This document shows positions 14,090 through 20,894 of a stretch of 23,756 nt of DNA, piece after piece; within the stretch, counting starts at the first letter, position 1, and every line of letters starts with the position of its first letter. The stretch is from Neorhizobium sp. UBA7851 (lineage in GTDB: Bacteria; Pseudomonadota; Alphaproteobacteria; Rhizobiales; Rhizobiaceae), in NCBI GenBank assembly GCA_002500765.1, contig DLSX01000233.1:42285-66040 (forward strand), given 5' to 3'. The translations under genes and the position numbers were made by a program. The notes under the pieces were generated by a model that was given only the letters and a program-made list of their open reading frames with translations, was not told the origin of the DNA and did no database searches.

Positions 14090-14119
14090 AATGCCGCGGA
14101 AATCGAGTTCCGCGGCATT
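14090..14119. terminator. Bidirectional terminator between response regulator and terC-type gene
   Basis: AATGCCGCGGAA (14090-14101) and TTCCGCGGCATT (14108-14119) are perfect 12-bp inverted copies with a 6-base loop. GTTGTTT follows on the plus strand and TTTTC on the minus strand. It serves both convergent genes. Confidence 0.85.
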
Positions 14120-14138
14120 GTTGTTTCCGGATGGCTTC

Positions 14139-15716
14139 TTAGGCGGTTTCAGCCAGGGCCTCGGCGGATGAAGCCGCCCTTATCCGAACCTTGTCGATAT
14201 TGCGCCCGTCGAGCGTCACCACCTCATAGGTGAGCCCGCCGAAAGTAAACGTCTCGCCCTGTACCGGAAGATGGCCGAGACGCCAGAGGATAAGGCCCGC
14301 CAGCGTCGAATAGCGGTCGGCATCATCGACGAGATCGCTGTCGAGCAGTCTCGATATGTGGCGAATATCGATCCATCCATCGACCAGAAGCGAGCCGTCC
14401 TCGCCGCGTTCCACCGTCAATTGCTCCTCGTCATCGTCGGCAAAGTCGCCGGCAATGGCTTCGAGCAGGTCTGTTGCGGTGACCATGCCTTCGACAGATC
14501 CGTATTCGTCGAGAACGATCGCAACCTGCAACGGCGACTGGCGCAGCTGTTCGAGCAGGCGCAGCGCATTGACGCTTTCATGCACGACCAGCGGCTGGCG
14601 CAGCGAGCGTTCGAAATCGATCTTGCCGGTCTCGATGAGATCGCGCAGCAGATCCTTGGCAAGCGCCACGCCGAGGAATTCGTCGAGGCTGCCGCGGGCG
14701 ATCGGGAAGCGGGAATGGCCCGATTCCAGAACCTTGCGGCGCAGTTCCTCGTCACTGTCCTCGATATCCAGCCAGTCGATGTCGAGACGGTGCGTCATGA
14801 CGGATTTCGCCGGGCGATCGGCAAGCGTCAGCACGCTTTCGATCATCTCGTGCTCGACCGGCGTGAACAGCTCGTTTTCCGAAGCGCGCTCGGCAATCAC
14901 GTCGGCGGTTTCGCCAAGCGATGTCTCGCTGCGACGGCTGCCGAGCAGCGACAGAACGGCGCTTGCCGTACGTTCGCGCAAGTCACCCGTCGACATGAAA
15001 CGCTCGCGGTTGCGGCGGCCTATCTGGTTGAAGGCTTCGATCAGCACAGAGAAGCCGATCGCTGCATAGAGATAGCCCTTCGGGATATGGAAGCCGAGGC
15101 CTTCCACGATCAGCGAGAAGCCGATCATCATCAGGAATCCGAGGCAAAGAATGACCACGGTCGGATGCTTGGACACGAAGGCCATCAATGGCTTCGAGCA
15201 TACAAGCATGACGCCGACGGCGACGATAACGGCGATCATCATGACCGACAGATGCTGCACCATGCCGACGGCGGTAATGACGCTGTCGAGCGAGAAGACC
15301 GCATCGAGCACGACGATCTGCACCAGAACCTGCCAGAAAACCGCGTGTTCGATCTTGCCTTCCTTGGGGCCGGAATGGCCTTCAAGGCGCTCGTGAAGTT
15401 CCATCGTGCCCTTGAACAGAAGGAACACGCCGCCGAACAGCAGGATCATGTCCCGGCCGGAAATTTCGAGGCCGGCGACGGTGAACAGCGGTGCCGTAAG
15501 CGTCACGATCCAGGCTACGGAAGCAAGCAGCAGGAGACGCATGATCAGCGCGAGGCTGAGGCCGATCAGGCGCGCCTTTTCGCGTTGATGCTCGGGTAGC
15601 TTGTCGGCAAGGATCGCGATGAACACGAGATTGTCGATGCCGAGAACGATTTCAAGAACAATGAGGGTGGCGAGACCCGCCCATGCGGCGGGGTCGGACA
15701 TCCATTCGAATATCAT
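14139..15716 (-). CDS. TerC-family membrane protein fused to CBS/CorC domains
   Basis: A 525-residue protein. Residues 1 to about 235 form a TerC-type membrane domain with EIVLGIDNLVFIA near the start and VVLDAVFSLDSVITA, whose acidic residues in membrane helices are the family signature. A CBS pair follows (about 290-420, with RFPIARGSLDEFLGVALAKDL and VALVLDEYGSVEGMVT-like VAIVLDEYGSVEGM), and a CorC/HlyC domain ends the protein. TerC proteins are linked to metal export, in several species manganese. I chose the ATG at 15716 because relatives begin with an equivalent of MIFEWMSDPAAW; the binding site there is only moderate (GGAAGG 12 bases upstream). The leader carries an intrinsic terminator. 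Confidence 0.9.
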   Translation of the reverse strand: MIFEWMSDPAAWAGLATLIVLEIVLGIDNLVFIAILADKLPEHQREKARLIGLSLALIMRLLLLASVAWIVTLTAPLFTVAGLEISGRDMILLFGGVFLLFKGTMELHERLEGHSGPKEGKIEHAVFWQVLVQIVVLDAVFSLDSVITAVGMVQHLSVMMIAVIVAVGVMLVCSKPLMAFVSKHPTVVILCLGFLMMIGFSLIVEGLGFHIPKGYLYAAIGFSVLIEAFNQIGRRNRERFMSTGDLRERTASAVLSLLGSRRSETSLGETADVIAERASENELFTPVEHEMIESVLTLADRPAKSVMTHRLDIDWLDIEDSDEELRRKVLESGHSRFPIARGSLDEFLGVALAKDLLRDLIETGKIDFERSLRQPLVVHESVNALRLLEQLRQSPLQVAIVLDEYGSVEGMVTATDLLEAIAGDFADDDEEQLTVERGEDGSLLVDGWIDIRHISRLLDSDLVDDADRYSTLAGLILWRLGHLPVQGETFTFGGLTYEVVTLDGRNIDKVRIRAASSAEALAETA

Positions 15717-16075
15717 GATGACAAGCGGCCTTCCGTCTCTGGAGGCCATTCCTTCTGTGATTGAAAGGGAAAACAAAAAATGCCGCCCCAGGACGGGGAC
15801 GGCAGAAAACTGAACCTGTGTGTGATGGCGTGTTCAGGCGTCCCCGGTTTGTAGCGGGGCGCGGTCATCTCTCGACCATGAATGTGGAACGTCCGGTCCG
15901 ATATCGCCGCCGATTTCCATCGACTCGTCAGGCCGGACACACGCAATCGGCTGTCCATGGCGAAGCCCTATAGCCGATCAGCGCCACAATTGCATCGGGG
16001 TGCCGTTCATTTTTTCGAGATAACAGGCGCGGCAGGCTGTCCTTTGGCGAAGCATCCTGCCGTGCCCGAAGACGA
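15717..16075 (-). other. Long leader region between bdcA and the terC-type gene
   Basis: This 359-base gap has no recognised gene. On the minus strand it contains, in order: a weak GGCAGG/CCTGCC hairpin just after bdcA, a possible -10 box TATAGG (15972-15967) without a good -35, a GTCCGG/CCGGAC stem enclosing a CGAT(GGAA)ATCG hairpin, a GGTC/GACC hairpin, and then the attenuator-like element at 15775-15860. The amount of pairing suggests a structured 5' untranslated region of about 240 bases. Confidence 0.45.
15775..15860 (-). promoter_or_regulatory. Transcription attenuator in the terC leader
   Basis: On the minus strand the terminator arms TGCCGTCCC (15804-15796) and GGGGCGGCA (15789-15781) form a 9-bp stem with one G-U pair, followed by TTTTTTGTTT. 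The upstream segment CGGGGACG (15846-15839) is an exact complement of CGTCCCCG (15801-15794), which includes most of the terminator's 5' arm, so the two pairings exclude each other. The same upstream segment can instead pair with CCCCG at 15859-15855, which would free the terminator. CTGAAC/GTTCAG (15837-15832/15815-15810) stacks inside the antiterminator. The terminator lies 60 bases before the start codon and about 270 bases after the bdcA stop. Pairings are seen; the switch is inferred. Confidence 0.6.
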
Positions 16076-16789
16076 TCAGGCGCCCATGCCGCCGTCGATC
16101 GTGTGCATTGCGCCGGTGATGAAGCCCGCTTCAGGGCCGGCGAGATAGGCGGCGAGGCCCGCGATCTCTTCCGGTCGGCCGTGGCGTTTGAGCGCCATGA
16201 AGCCATGCATCGTATCCTTCATCGGGCCGTCGGCAGGGTTCATGTCGGTATCGATCGGACCGGGCTGGATCACGTTGACGGTAATGTTGCGGGGGCCGAA
16301 ATCGCGAGCGAGGCCACGCGCCATGCCCTGGACTGCCGATTTGGTCAGCGCATAGGCCGCACCGCCCGCAAACGGCATGCGGTCGCCGTTCACCGAGCCG
16401 ATGATGATGATACGCCCGCCGTCAGGCATCTGGCGTGCAGCCTCGACGGCCGCATGATAGGGCGCGCGGACGTTGATATCGATCATCCGGTCGACGGCAT
16501 CCGGATCGATTTCCAGCGGATCGCCGAGGACGAGTGTCCCGGCATTGACGACCAGAACATCGATCGCACCGGCATCCTTGACCGTCGCGATCGTCTGGTC
16601 GCGATTGCCGGCGTCGGATTTTGCGGCTTCGGCACCGGTCACGGCAGCAAGAGCATCTGCTGCCTCTGTGGATCCGGCATAGGTGAATGTAACCCTGGCG
16701 CCGTCCTTGGCGAAGCGGCGAACGATCGCGGCACCGATGCCGCGGCTGCCGCCAAGAACCAGTACCTTCTTTCCGTGGAAGTCTGTCAT
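16076..16789 (-). CDS. bdcA: SDR-family protein BdcA (biofilm dispersal, c-di-GMP-binding type)
   Basis: A 237-residue short-chain dehydrogenase/reductase. VLVLGGSRGIGAAIVRRFAKDGA carries the NADP loop, LVVNAG the family NAG motif and AAYALTKSAVQG the catalytic Tyr-x3-Lys. The stretches RFAKDGARVTFTYAGS, RIIIIGSVNGDRMP, QPGPIDTD.NPADGPM and GPEAGFITGAMHTIDG are near copies of E. coli BdcA as I remember it. That protein binds cyclic di-GMP and promotes biofilm dispersal, so more than a generic SDR is likely. I chose the ATG at 16789, with GGGAGA 8 bases upstream; an ATG at 16795 is closer than is usual. A divergent TetR gene with bdcR-like sequence and shared operators supports the call. Confidence 0.88.
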   Translation of the reverse strand: MTDFHGKKVLVLGGSRGIGAAIVRRFAKDGARVTFTYAGSTEAADALAAVTGAEAAKSDAGNRDQTIATVKDAGAIDVLVVNAGTLVLGDPLEIDPDAVDRMIDINVRAPYHAAVEAARQMPDGGRIIIIGSVNGDRMPFAGGAAYALTKSAVQGMARGLARDFGPRNITVNVIQPGPIDTDMNPADGPMKDTMHGFMALKRHGRPEEIAGLAAYLAGPEAGFITGAMHTIDGGMGA

Positions 16790-16822
16790 TGTCATTCTCC
16801 CTGTATCAGGCTTGAGATTTAA

Positions 16823-16838
16823 TGTAGTGAGCATTACA
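16823..16838. promoter_or_regulatory. Candidate BdcR operator 1
   Basis: TGTAGTGAGCATTACA is an imperfect 16-bp palindrome (TGTAGT/ATTACA). It overlaps the -10 hexamer of the predicted bdcA promoter and lies within the spacer of a weaker plus-strand promoter for the TetR gene (TTGAGA 16812-16817, 17-base spacer, TACATA). Confidence 0.6.
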
Positions 16839-16863
16839 TAAATTTCGGAAGTGAAGTCGTCAA
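16835..16863 (-). promoter_or_regulatory. bdcA: Predicted bdcA promoter
   Basis: On the minus strand TTGACG (16863-16858) is followed by 17 bases and TATGTA (16840-16835). The -10 box overlaps operator 1, so a bound repressor would block polymerase. Confidence 0.6.
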
Positions 16864-16870
16864 GGTGTTT

Positions 16871-16886
16871 TGTAGTGATTGATACA
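16871..16886. promoter_or_regulatory. Candidate BdcR operator 2
   Basis: TGTAGTGATTGATACA shares TGTAGTGA at one end and TACA at the other with operator 1, at the same total length of 16 bases and 48 bases away. It overlaps the likely GTG start of the TetR gene and lies just upstream of the bdcA -35 box. Confidence 0.55.
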
Positions 16887-17471
16887 AAAATAAGTTCGAG
16901 ACGCGGAAGGCCGCGTGCCTTTGATCGTGATGAGGCTCTTGCAAAGGCGCAGGCGCTATTTCATGCGAAGGGTTACGATGCGCTGAGCATTGCCGACCTG
17001 ACCCAGGCGCTCGGTATCAATCCGCCAAGTTTTTACGCCGCCTTCGGCAGCAAACTCGAGCTTTATGACGAGGTTCTGAGGCGTTATGAAAAGATCGAAG
17101 GACTGGATGTCGACACGGCCATGGCACCGGGAACCCCGTTGCCTCTCGGCGTGGCCAGGCTCTTTCGTTATGCCGCCGATGCCTATGCAAGCGGTGACGC
17201 CCGCGGCTGCATGGTGATCGAGGGGGCGAGGGGAACCGCCGATCCGGCGGCAGGTGACACGGCGCGTGCCAGGATGCAGGCGAGCCGCGATTATTTCCAC
17301 ATCAGGATCGCCGGTCTCGATACGACAAACGCTGATCTGGCAACCGACTATGTGATGATGTCTCTTGCTGGCCTCTCGGCGAGCGCGAGAAACGGCATGA
17401 AGACGGAGCGCCTGCGGGTCATGGCTGCGATCGCCGCGGAAGGACTTTCCGGTTATTTGAAAGCCGCCTGA
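16875..17471 (+). CDS. bdcR: TetR-family repressor, BdcR-like
   Basis: A 198-residue regulator. The N-terminal DNA-binding domain reads RGRPRAFDRDEALAKA, then LFHAKGYDALSIADLTQALGINPPSFYAAFGSK (in parts LFHAKGYDALS, LTQALGINPPSFYAAFGSK). The LGINPPS-YAAFGSK stretch is like E. coli BdcR, the divergent regulator of bdcA. The C-terminal half has GCMVIEGARG, a motif of this TetR subgroup. I chose GTG at 16875, behind AAGGTG at about 9 bases; a GTG at 16851 has its purines too close. Operator 2 overlaps this start, which suggests self-repression. A cupin gene follows 32 bases downstream. Confidence 0.8.
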   Translation: MIDTKISSRRGRPRAFDRDEALAKAQALFHAKGYDALSIADLTQALGINPPSFYAAFGSKLELYDEVLRRYEKIEGLDVDTAMAPGTPLPLGVARLFRYAADAYASGDARGCMVIEGARGTADPAAGDTARARMQASRDYFHIRIAGLDTTNADLATDYVMMSLAGLSASARNGMKTERLRVMAAIAAEGLSGYLKAA

Positions 17472-17503
17472 CCAAAGGGCATGGGAAGAGAGGAATAAGG
17501 GCA

Positions 17504-17854
17504 GTGACGATACAGACATGGACGACATTCGATTTTTCCGCAATCGAACCGGAAGAGGGCGCCCCGGCTCCCGAGCGCATCGTCGACGGCAATCCGCAAT
17601 TCCGTACCTGGAATATCGAAGAGGCCGAAGGTGGCATCTATGCCGGCATATGGGAGGCGTCTCCCGGCACGTGGAAGATCATCTATGACGAATGGGAATA
17701 TTTCCACATCCTCGACGGTTATTCGATCGTCACGGAAGAGGGCGGTGCTCCCATCCATCTGCGCGCCGGAGATCGGATGATCCTGAAGCCGGGCTTCAAG
17801 GGAACGTGGCAAGTCATTGAAACGACTCGCAAGGATTATGTGATCCGACTGTAG
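17504..17854 (+). CDS. Cupin-domain protein
   Basis: A 116-residue single cupin of the Cupin_3 type. GGIYAGIWEASPGTWKI is the first conserved segment, DEWEYFHILDGYSIVTEEGG carries the usual Glu/His motif, and LRAGDRMILKPGFKGTWQVIE is the second motif, in which a Trp takes the place of a metal-binding His. Relatives include the ureidoglycine aminohydrolase fold and many uncharacterised small cupins. The GTG start has a purine-rich GAGGAATAAGGG upstream. It follows the bdcR gene by 32 bases on the same strand and may be cotranscribed. Its substrate is not evident. Confidence 0.75.
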   Translation: MTIQTWTTFDFSAIEPEEGAPAPERIVDGNPQFRTWNIEEAEGGIYAGIWEASPGTWKIIYDEWEYFHILDGYSIVTEEGGAPIHLRAGDRMILKPGFKGTWQVIETTRKDYVIRL

Positions 17855-17959
17855 CACTGGCATGCGCGGGTGCGAATTGGGGAAAGCCCGAAGGTCAGGG
17901 TTTCGATCCGCAATCGATCGCGATAGACCGCTGTCATCGACAACAATCCGGATCCCGCA

Positions 17960-18199
17960 ATGCGTATTTTGAGACTTCTCCTGACCGTCGTGATCGCCAT
18001 ATCGGTCGTCGTCGGCTTCCGCTGGTACCGTTACGTCGGCAATACCGACAGCCCCTATGACGAGGTCGGGATAGAGATCAACAGCCGCCTTCCGACGCCG
18101 TTGCGCAAGTGGGGCTGCGATAAGCTCCATGCCACGTTCGGCAATGTCCTGCCGCCCTACGGTTGCCAGGCCGGTGAGGATGGACGCAGCTGGCTTTAA
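17960..18199 (+). CDS. Small membrane-anchored hypothetical protein
   Basis: A 79-residue protein. Residues about 5-20 form a signal peptide or membrane anchor (RILRLLLTVVIAISVVVGF), followed by an aromatic RWYRYVG stretch and a periplasmic part with LPTPLRKWGCDKLHATFG and LPPYGCQ, whose two cysteines (C53, C69) could form a disulfide. The WGCxxLxxxFG and PPYGC pattern suggests a real conserved family, but I do not recognise its function. The ribosome binding site before the ATG is weak. It ends 23 bases from the convergent MarR gene. Confidence 0.6.
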   Translation: MRILRLLLTVVIAISVVVGFRWYRYVGNTDSPYDEVGIEINSRLPTPLRKWGCDKLHATFGNVLPPYGCQAGEDGRSWL

Positions 18200-18222
18200 T
18201 GTCTCAAGGTTTCGGGCGACAC

Positions 18223-18765
18223 TCAGTCGGCCGTTTTGCCTGCAGCTTCATAGGCTTTCGCAAAATCCTCGGAGGCGATGAAGGAAAGCGTGCGGCGAAG
18301 CTCCGCTGATCGCTCCGCCCCCAGCACCGCGTCGAAGCGCCTTTGTGCTTCCCGCCAGTTCGCCACCAGCTCGGCCTGCTTGGCGGACCCGGTTGCCGTC
18401 AGGCGTACGCGCTTGGCACGGCGATCGTTCTCGTCCGGCACCAGTTCCACCAGATCGTCGCGGATCAAAGGCTTCAGCGTATGACCGAGCGCCGAAAGGT
18501 CCATGACCATAGCCCTCGCCAGTTCCTTCTGGGTCGGCTCCTGCAGATAGCCGATCTGCGTCAGCAGCGAGAACTGCGTGCCGCGCAGGTCCGTGAGCCC
18601 CATCGCATCATCATAGAGTTGCCCGAGCTGGCGCGATGCACGGCGAACGGAACTGCTGCTGCAATGCGCCCAGATACTGTCTTCCAACTTTTCCATCTTC
18701 CGATCATTCCCGACCTTGCCGGATCGGGCAACGCTTGAAGCGTCCCGTTCCGGCAGTCCGTCCAC
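18223..18765 (-). CDS. MarR-family transcriptional regulator
   Basis: A 180-residue winged-helix regulator. LRGTQFSLLTQIGYLQEPTQKELARAMVMD holds the helix-turn-helix start (parts: GTQFSLLTQIG, TQKELARAMVMD), LSALGHTLKPLIRDDLVELV the recognition helix, and DENDRRAKRVRLTATG the wing, a clear MarR signature. A GTG start at 18765 has GGGAG 6 bases upstream; an internal ATG at 18696 would remove 23 unconserved residues but has its purines directly against the codon. The gene is divergent from an SDR gene with a 98-base spacer, a common arrangement for a regulator and its target. N-terminal cysteine C35 (IWAHCSSSS) could allow redox sensing, as in OhrR-type members; that is only a guess. Confidence 0.85.
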   Translation of the reverse strand: MDGLPERDASSVARSGKVGNDRKMEKLEDSIWAHCSSSSVRRASRQLGQLYDDAMGLTDLRGTQFSLLTQIGYLQEPTQKELARAMVMDLSALGHTLKPLIRDDLVELVPDENDRRAKRVRLTATGSAKQAELVANWREAQRRFDAVLGAERSAELRRTLSFIASEDFAKAYEAAGKTAD

Positions 18766-18863
18766 AAAATTTCTCCCGGCCTACTTGCGCTCACGAAATC
18801 CTCACTCAAATATAGTGGCATATACCTGTAAATTCCAGCCGCTATCGAAAAAGGAGAATTGCA

Positions 18864-19661
18864 ATGACATCTTCCCTGGGAACTGCGCTTGTCACCGGAG
18901 CGTCTTCGGGCATCGGCGCGACTTATGCGGACAGGCTTGCCCGCCGCGGTTACGACCTTATCCTTGTCGCGCGTGATACCGTCCGCCTCGGCGAGCTTGC
19001 CGATAAGCTGGCCGCTGCTTACGGCATCAGGGCCGATGTCTTGCGTGCAGACCTCAGCGATCGGGCCGACGTCCTCAAGGTCGAAGACAGGCTCACGACC
19101 GACGAAGCCGTCACGCTGTTCGTCAACAATGCCGGAATCGGACCGGCAGGTCCGCTTCTCGCTGCCGACCCCGATTATCTCGACCGTATCGTGGATATCA
19201 ATGTCGGGGCGGCCAATCGCCTCGCCGTTACGGCTGCGCGGGTGTTCTCCGGCAGAAAGAGGGGAGCGATTGTCAATATCGCCTCCGCGGTCGCCATGGC
19301 CGCCCCGTTTTTCCATGGCACTTACGCCGCCAGCAAGGCCTTTATCCTCGCATTGACCGAGTCGCTCGCGACGGATCTCCGCGACACCGGCGTGCAGGTT
19401 CAGGCCGTACTTCCCGGTTACACACGCACTGAAATATTCGATCGTGTCGGCGGCTCGATGGACGGGCTTGATCCCGAGGTGGTGATGGAAGTCGGTGATC
19501 TCGTTGATGCCGCTCTGGCAGGTCTCGACCACAAGGAACTGGTGACGATGCCGTCGCTCGCCGACTATTCGCTCTATGAGACCTTTGTTGACGCAAGAAA
19601 CGCCTTGCGACCGAATCTCTCCCTGCGCAAGCCGGCCGCCCGTTACGGTCTGTCGAACTAA
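18864..19661 (+). CDS. Short-chain dehydrogenase/reductase, DltE-like
   Basis: A 265-residue SDR oxidoreductase with all classic motifs: TALVTGASSGIGATYA for NAD(P) binding, FVNNAGIG, a catalytic Ser in IVNIASAVAM, and TYAASKAFILALT with the Tyr-x3-Lys pair. The long C-terminal part after PGYTRTEIFDRVGG fits the COG0300 (DltE-like) group. The substrate is unknown. AAGGAG lies 8 bases before the ATG. It is divergent from the MarR gene and is probably its target. Its TAA stop overlaps the lrgB stop on the other strand. Confidence 0.87.
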   Translation: MTSSLGTALVTGASSGIGATYADRLARRGYDLILVARDTVRLGELADKLAAAYGIRADVLRADLSDRADVLKVEDRLTTDEAVTLFVNNAGIGPAGPLLAADPDYLDRIVDINVGAANRLAVTAARVFSGRKRGAIVNIASAVAMAAPFFHGTYAASKAFILALTESLATDLRDTGVQVQAVLPGYTRTEIFDRVGGSMDGLDPEVVMEVGDLVDAALAGLDHKELVTMPSLADYSLYETFVDARNALRPNLSLRKPAARYGLSN

Positions 19662-20356
19662 CGCAGTATATAGGCCAGAAGCGGCGCAGCCAGCACGTTG
19701 ACGAGGCCGACCAGCACCATCACCAGCCCGGCGACCGAACCTTCCTCGGCGCCGATCTGGTTGGCTTTTGCAACGCCGGCGCCATGCGCGCCCATGCCGA
19801 ACAGTGCCCCACGTGCCAGCGAAGATTTGAGCGGCAGGATACGCAGCAGATTTTCCCCGAGCGCTGCCCCGAGCACGCCGGTGATGACGACGAACAATGC
19901 CGTCAGATCCGGCACGCCGCCGACCTTCTCCGAGATCGCCATGGCGAATGGGGAACTGACGGAACGGGGAAGCAGGCTGAGGCGAAGCGCGCCATCGATG
20001 GAGAGCAGGCTCGCCAGGGCCCAGGCGGTGAGGATGGCGGTGCCACTGCCGACGATGATGCCGAATGCCAGCACGGGCCAATAGCGCATGATCATCGCGC
20101 GCTGTTCGTAGATCGGGATTGCGAACGCGACCGTAACCGGGCCGAGAACGGCCATCAGCCAGCGGGTTGCGCCGATATATTCGCTGTAGGTCGTGTGCAG
20201 TGACAGCGCCAGCGCCGCAAGCAGAACCGGGGTCAGAACCAGTGGTGAGGACCAGATTGCCGGCCACCGGCGATAGGCCCGCTTGGAAAGAAAATAGATC
20301 GCGATCGTTGCCGCCGACCAGAAGACGGTGATCAGGATCGTCTCAAGAGACGGCAT
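19658..20356 (-). CDS. lrgB: LrgB/CidB-family membrane protein
   Basis: A 232-residue protein with about six or seven membrane helices. The family motifs LGPVTVAFAIPIYEQ, LLPRSVSSPFAMAISEKVGGVPDLTA (parts: LPRSVSSPFAMAI, VGGVPDLTA), and ARGALFGMGAHGAGVAKANQIG region are clear. LrgB and its partner LrgA act in the inner membrane in murein hydrolase control or in export of small acids such as pyruvate or glycolate, depending on the organism. It overlaps the end of lrgA by 14 bases, so translation is coupled. Its TAG stop shares two bases with the stop of the convergent SDR gene. Confidence 0.92.
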   Translation of the reverse strand: MPSLETILITVFWSAATIAIYFLSKRAYRRWPAIWSSPLVLTPVLLAALALSLHTTYSEYIGATRWLMAVLGPVTVAFAIPIYEQRAMIMRYWPVLAFGIIVGSGTAILTAWALASLLSIDGALRLSLLPRSVSSPFAMAISEKVGGVPDLTALFVVITGVLGAALGENLLRILPLKSSLARGALFGMGAHGAGVAKANQIGAEEGSVAGLVMVLVGLVNVLAAPLLAYILR

Positions 20357-20780
20357 GTCGGCTCTCCAGGCGGAGCATCAGCCGGTATCCGACATCGACG
20401 GCAAGTGCCGTCATGCACATGACCATCAGGGTTCCAGCCAGGATGACCGCAAGCACTTTCAGCCCGATCAGGCCGAGGAATTCGGAATGCTCGAGGACGG
20501 CGAGAACGGCGGGCACGAAGAAAAGCAGCATGTCTGCCAGGAGCAGGTTGGCCCCGCGCCGCATGGTTGAAAGACGGATCGTTCCGGTAATGAGAAGATA
20601 GAGAAGGCCGAACAGTCCAAGCACGCTGCCGGGGATCGGCAGGCCCGTGCCGCGCGACACGGCTTCACCGGCAAGCCACAGAAGCACGATCAGCGCCACC
20701 TGTGCGTAGCGGTTGCCATGAAGGCTCTTGTGCAGGAAAATGGCGGTCTTGCGCTTGGTCACGGAAGGATCCCTGTTCAA
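20343..20780 (-). CDS. lrgA: LrgA/CidA-family holin-like protein
   Basis: A 145-residue protein with four membrane helices. LPIPGSVLGLFGLLYLL and LLADMLLFFVPAVLAVLEH are the family's central motifs. It is the usual partner of LrgB, which overlaps its end. A TTG start at 20780 is likely, since AGGGAGG lies about 4 bases upstream; a GTG at 20762, preceded by GGGA, is the alternative. The upstream region contains the inverted repeat AGTAC(TATAAG)GTACT at 20796-20811, close to where the promoter should be. No regulator gene of the LytTR or LysR type is adjacent. Confidence 0.9.
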   Translation of the reverse strand: MNRDPSVTKRKTAIFLHKSLHGNRYAQVALIVLLWLAGEAVSRGTGLPIPGSVLGLFGLLYLLITGTIRLSTMRRGANLLLADMLLFFVPAVLAVLEHSEFLGLIGLKVLAVILAGTLMVMCMTALAVDVGYRLMLRLESRHAVS

Positions 20781-20795
20781 CGATCCTCCCTGAGG

Positions 20796-20811
20796 AGTAC
20801 TATAAGGTACT
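20796..20811. repeat. Short inverted repeat upstream of lrgA
   Basis: AGTAC and GTACT flank TATAAG. On the minus strand the sequence contains TATAGT, a possible -10 box about 20 bases before the lrgA start, but without a convincing -35. It may be an operator. Confidence 0.35.
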
Positions 20812-20894
20812 GTTGCCGCTAAACCATCGAACAGATTGCATAAGAGCCATGTGTTTTCGATGTGGCGTACTGTCGCTTGGTGCCTGATTATGCA

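Noticed and set aside
14271..15599. Long plus-strand open frame of 442 codons opposite the TerC/CorC gene
   Set aside because: It is a high-GC antisense shadow, rich in His/Asp/Arg, with no family signature, lying wholly opposite a well-identified gene. The same applies to the long frames opposite argC, speB, P450 and bdcA.
15717..16075. yybP-ykoY manganese riboswitch upstream of the TerC gene
   Set aside because: The conserved aptamer loops are not visible. Only the expression-platform-like terminator is supported, so I call an attenuator of unknown class.
18812..18826. TATA-N6-TATA near 18815 as a MarR operator
   Set aside because: The arms are self-complementary tetramers and the centre is not symmetrical, so the match carries little weight.
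18561..20267. Minus-strand open frame of 568 codons across the SDR, lrgB and MarR genes
   Set aside because: It overlaps three well-supported genes in other frames and has no recognisable domain.
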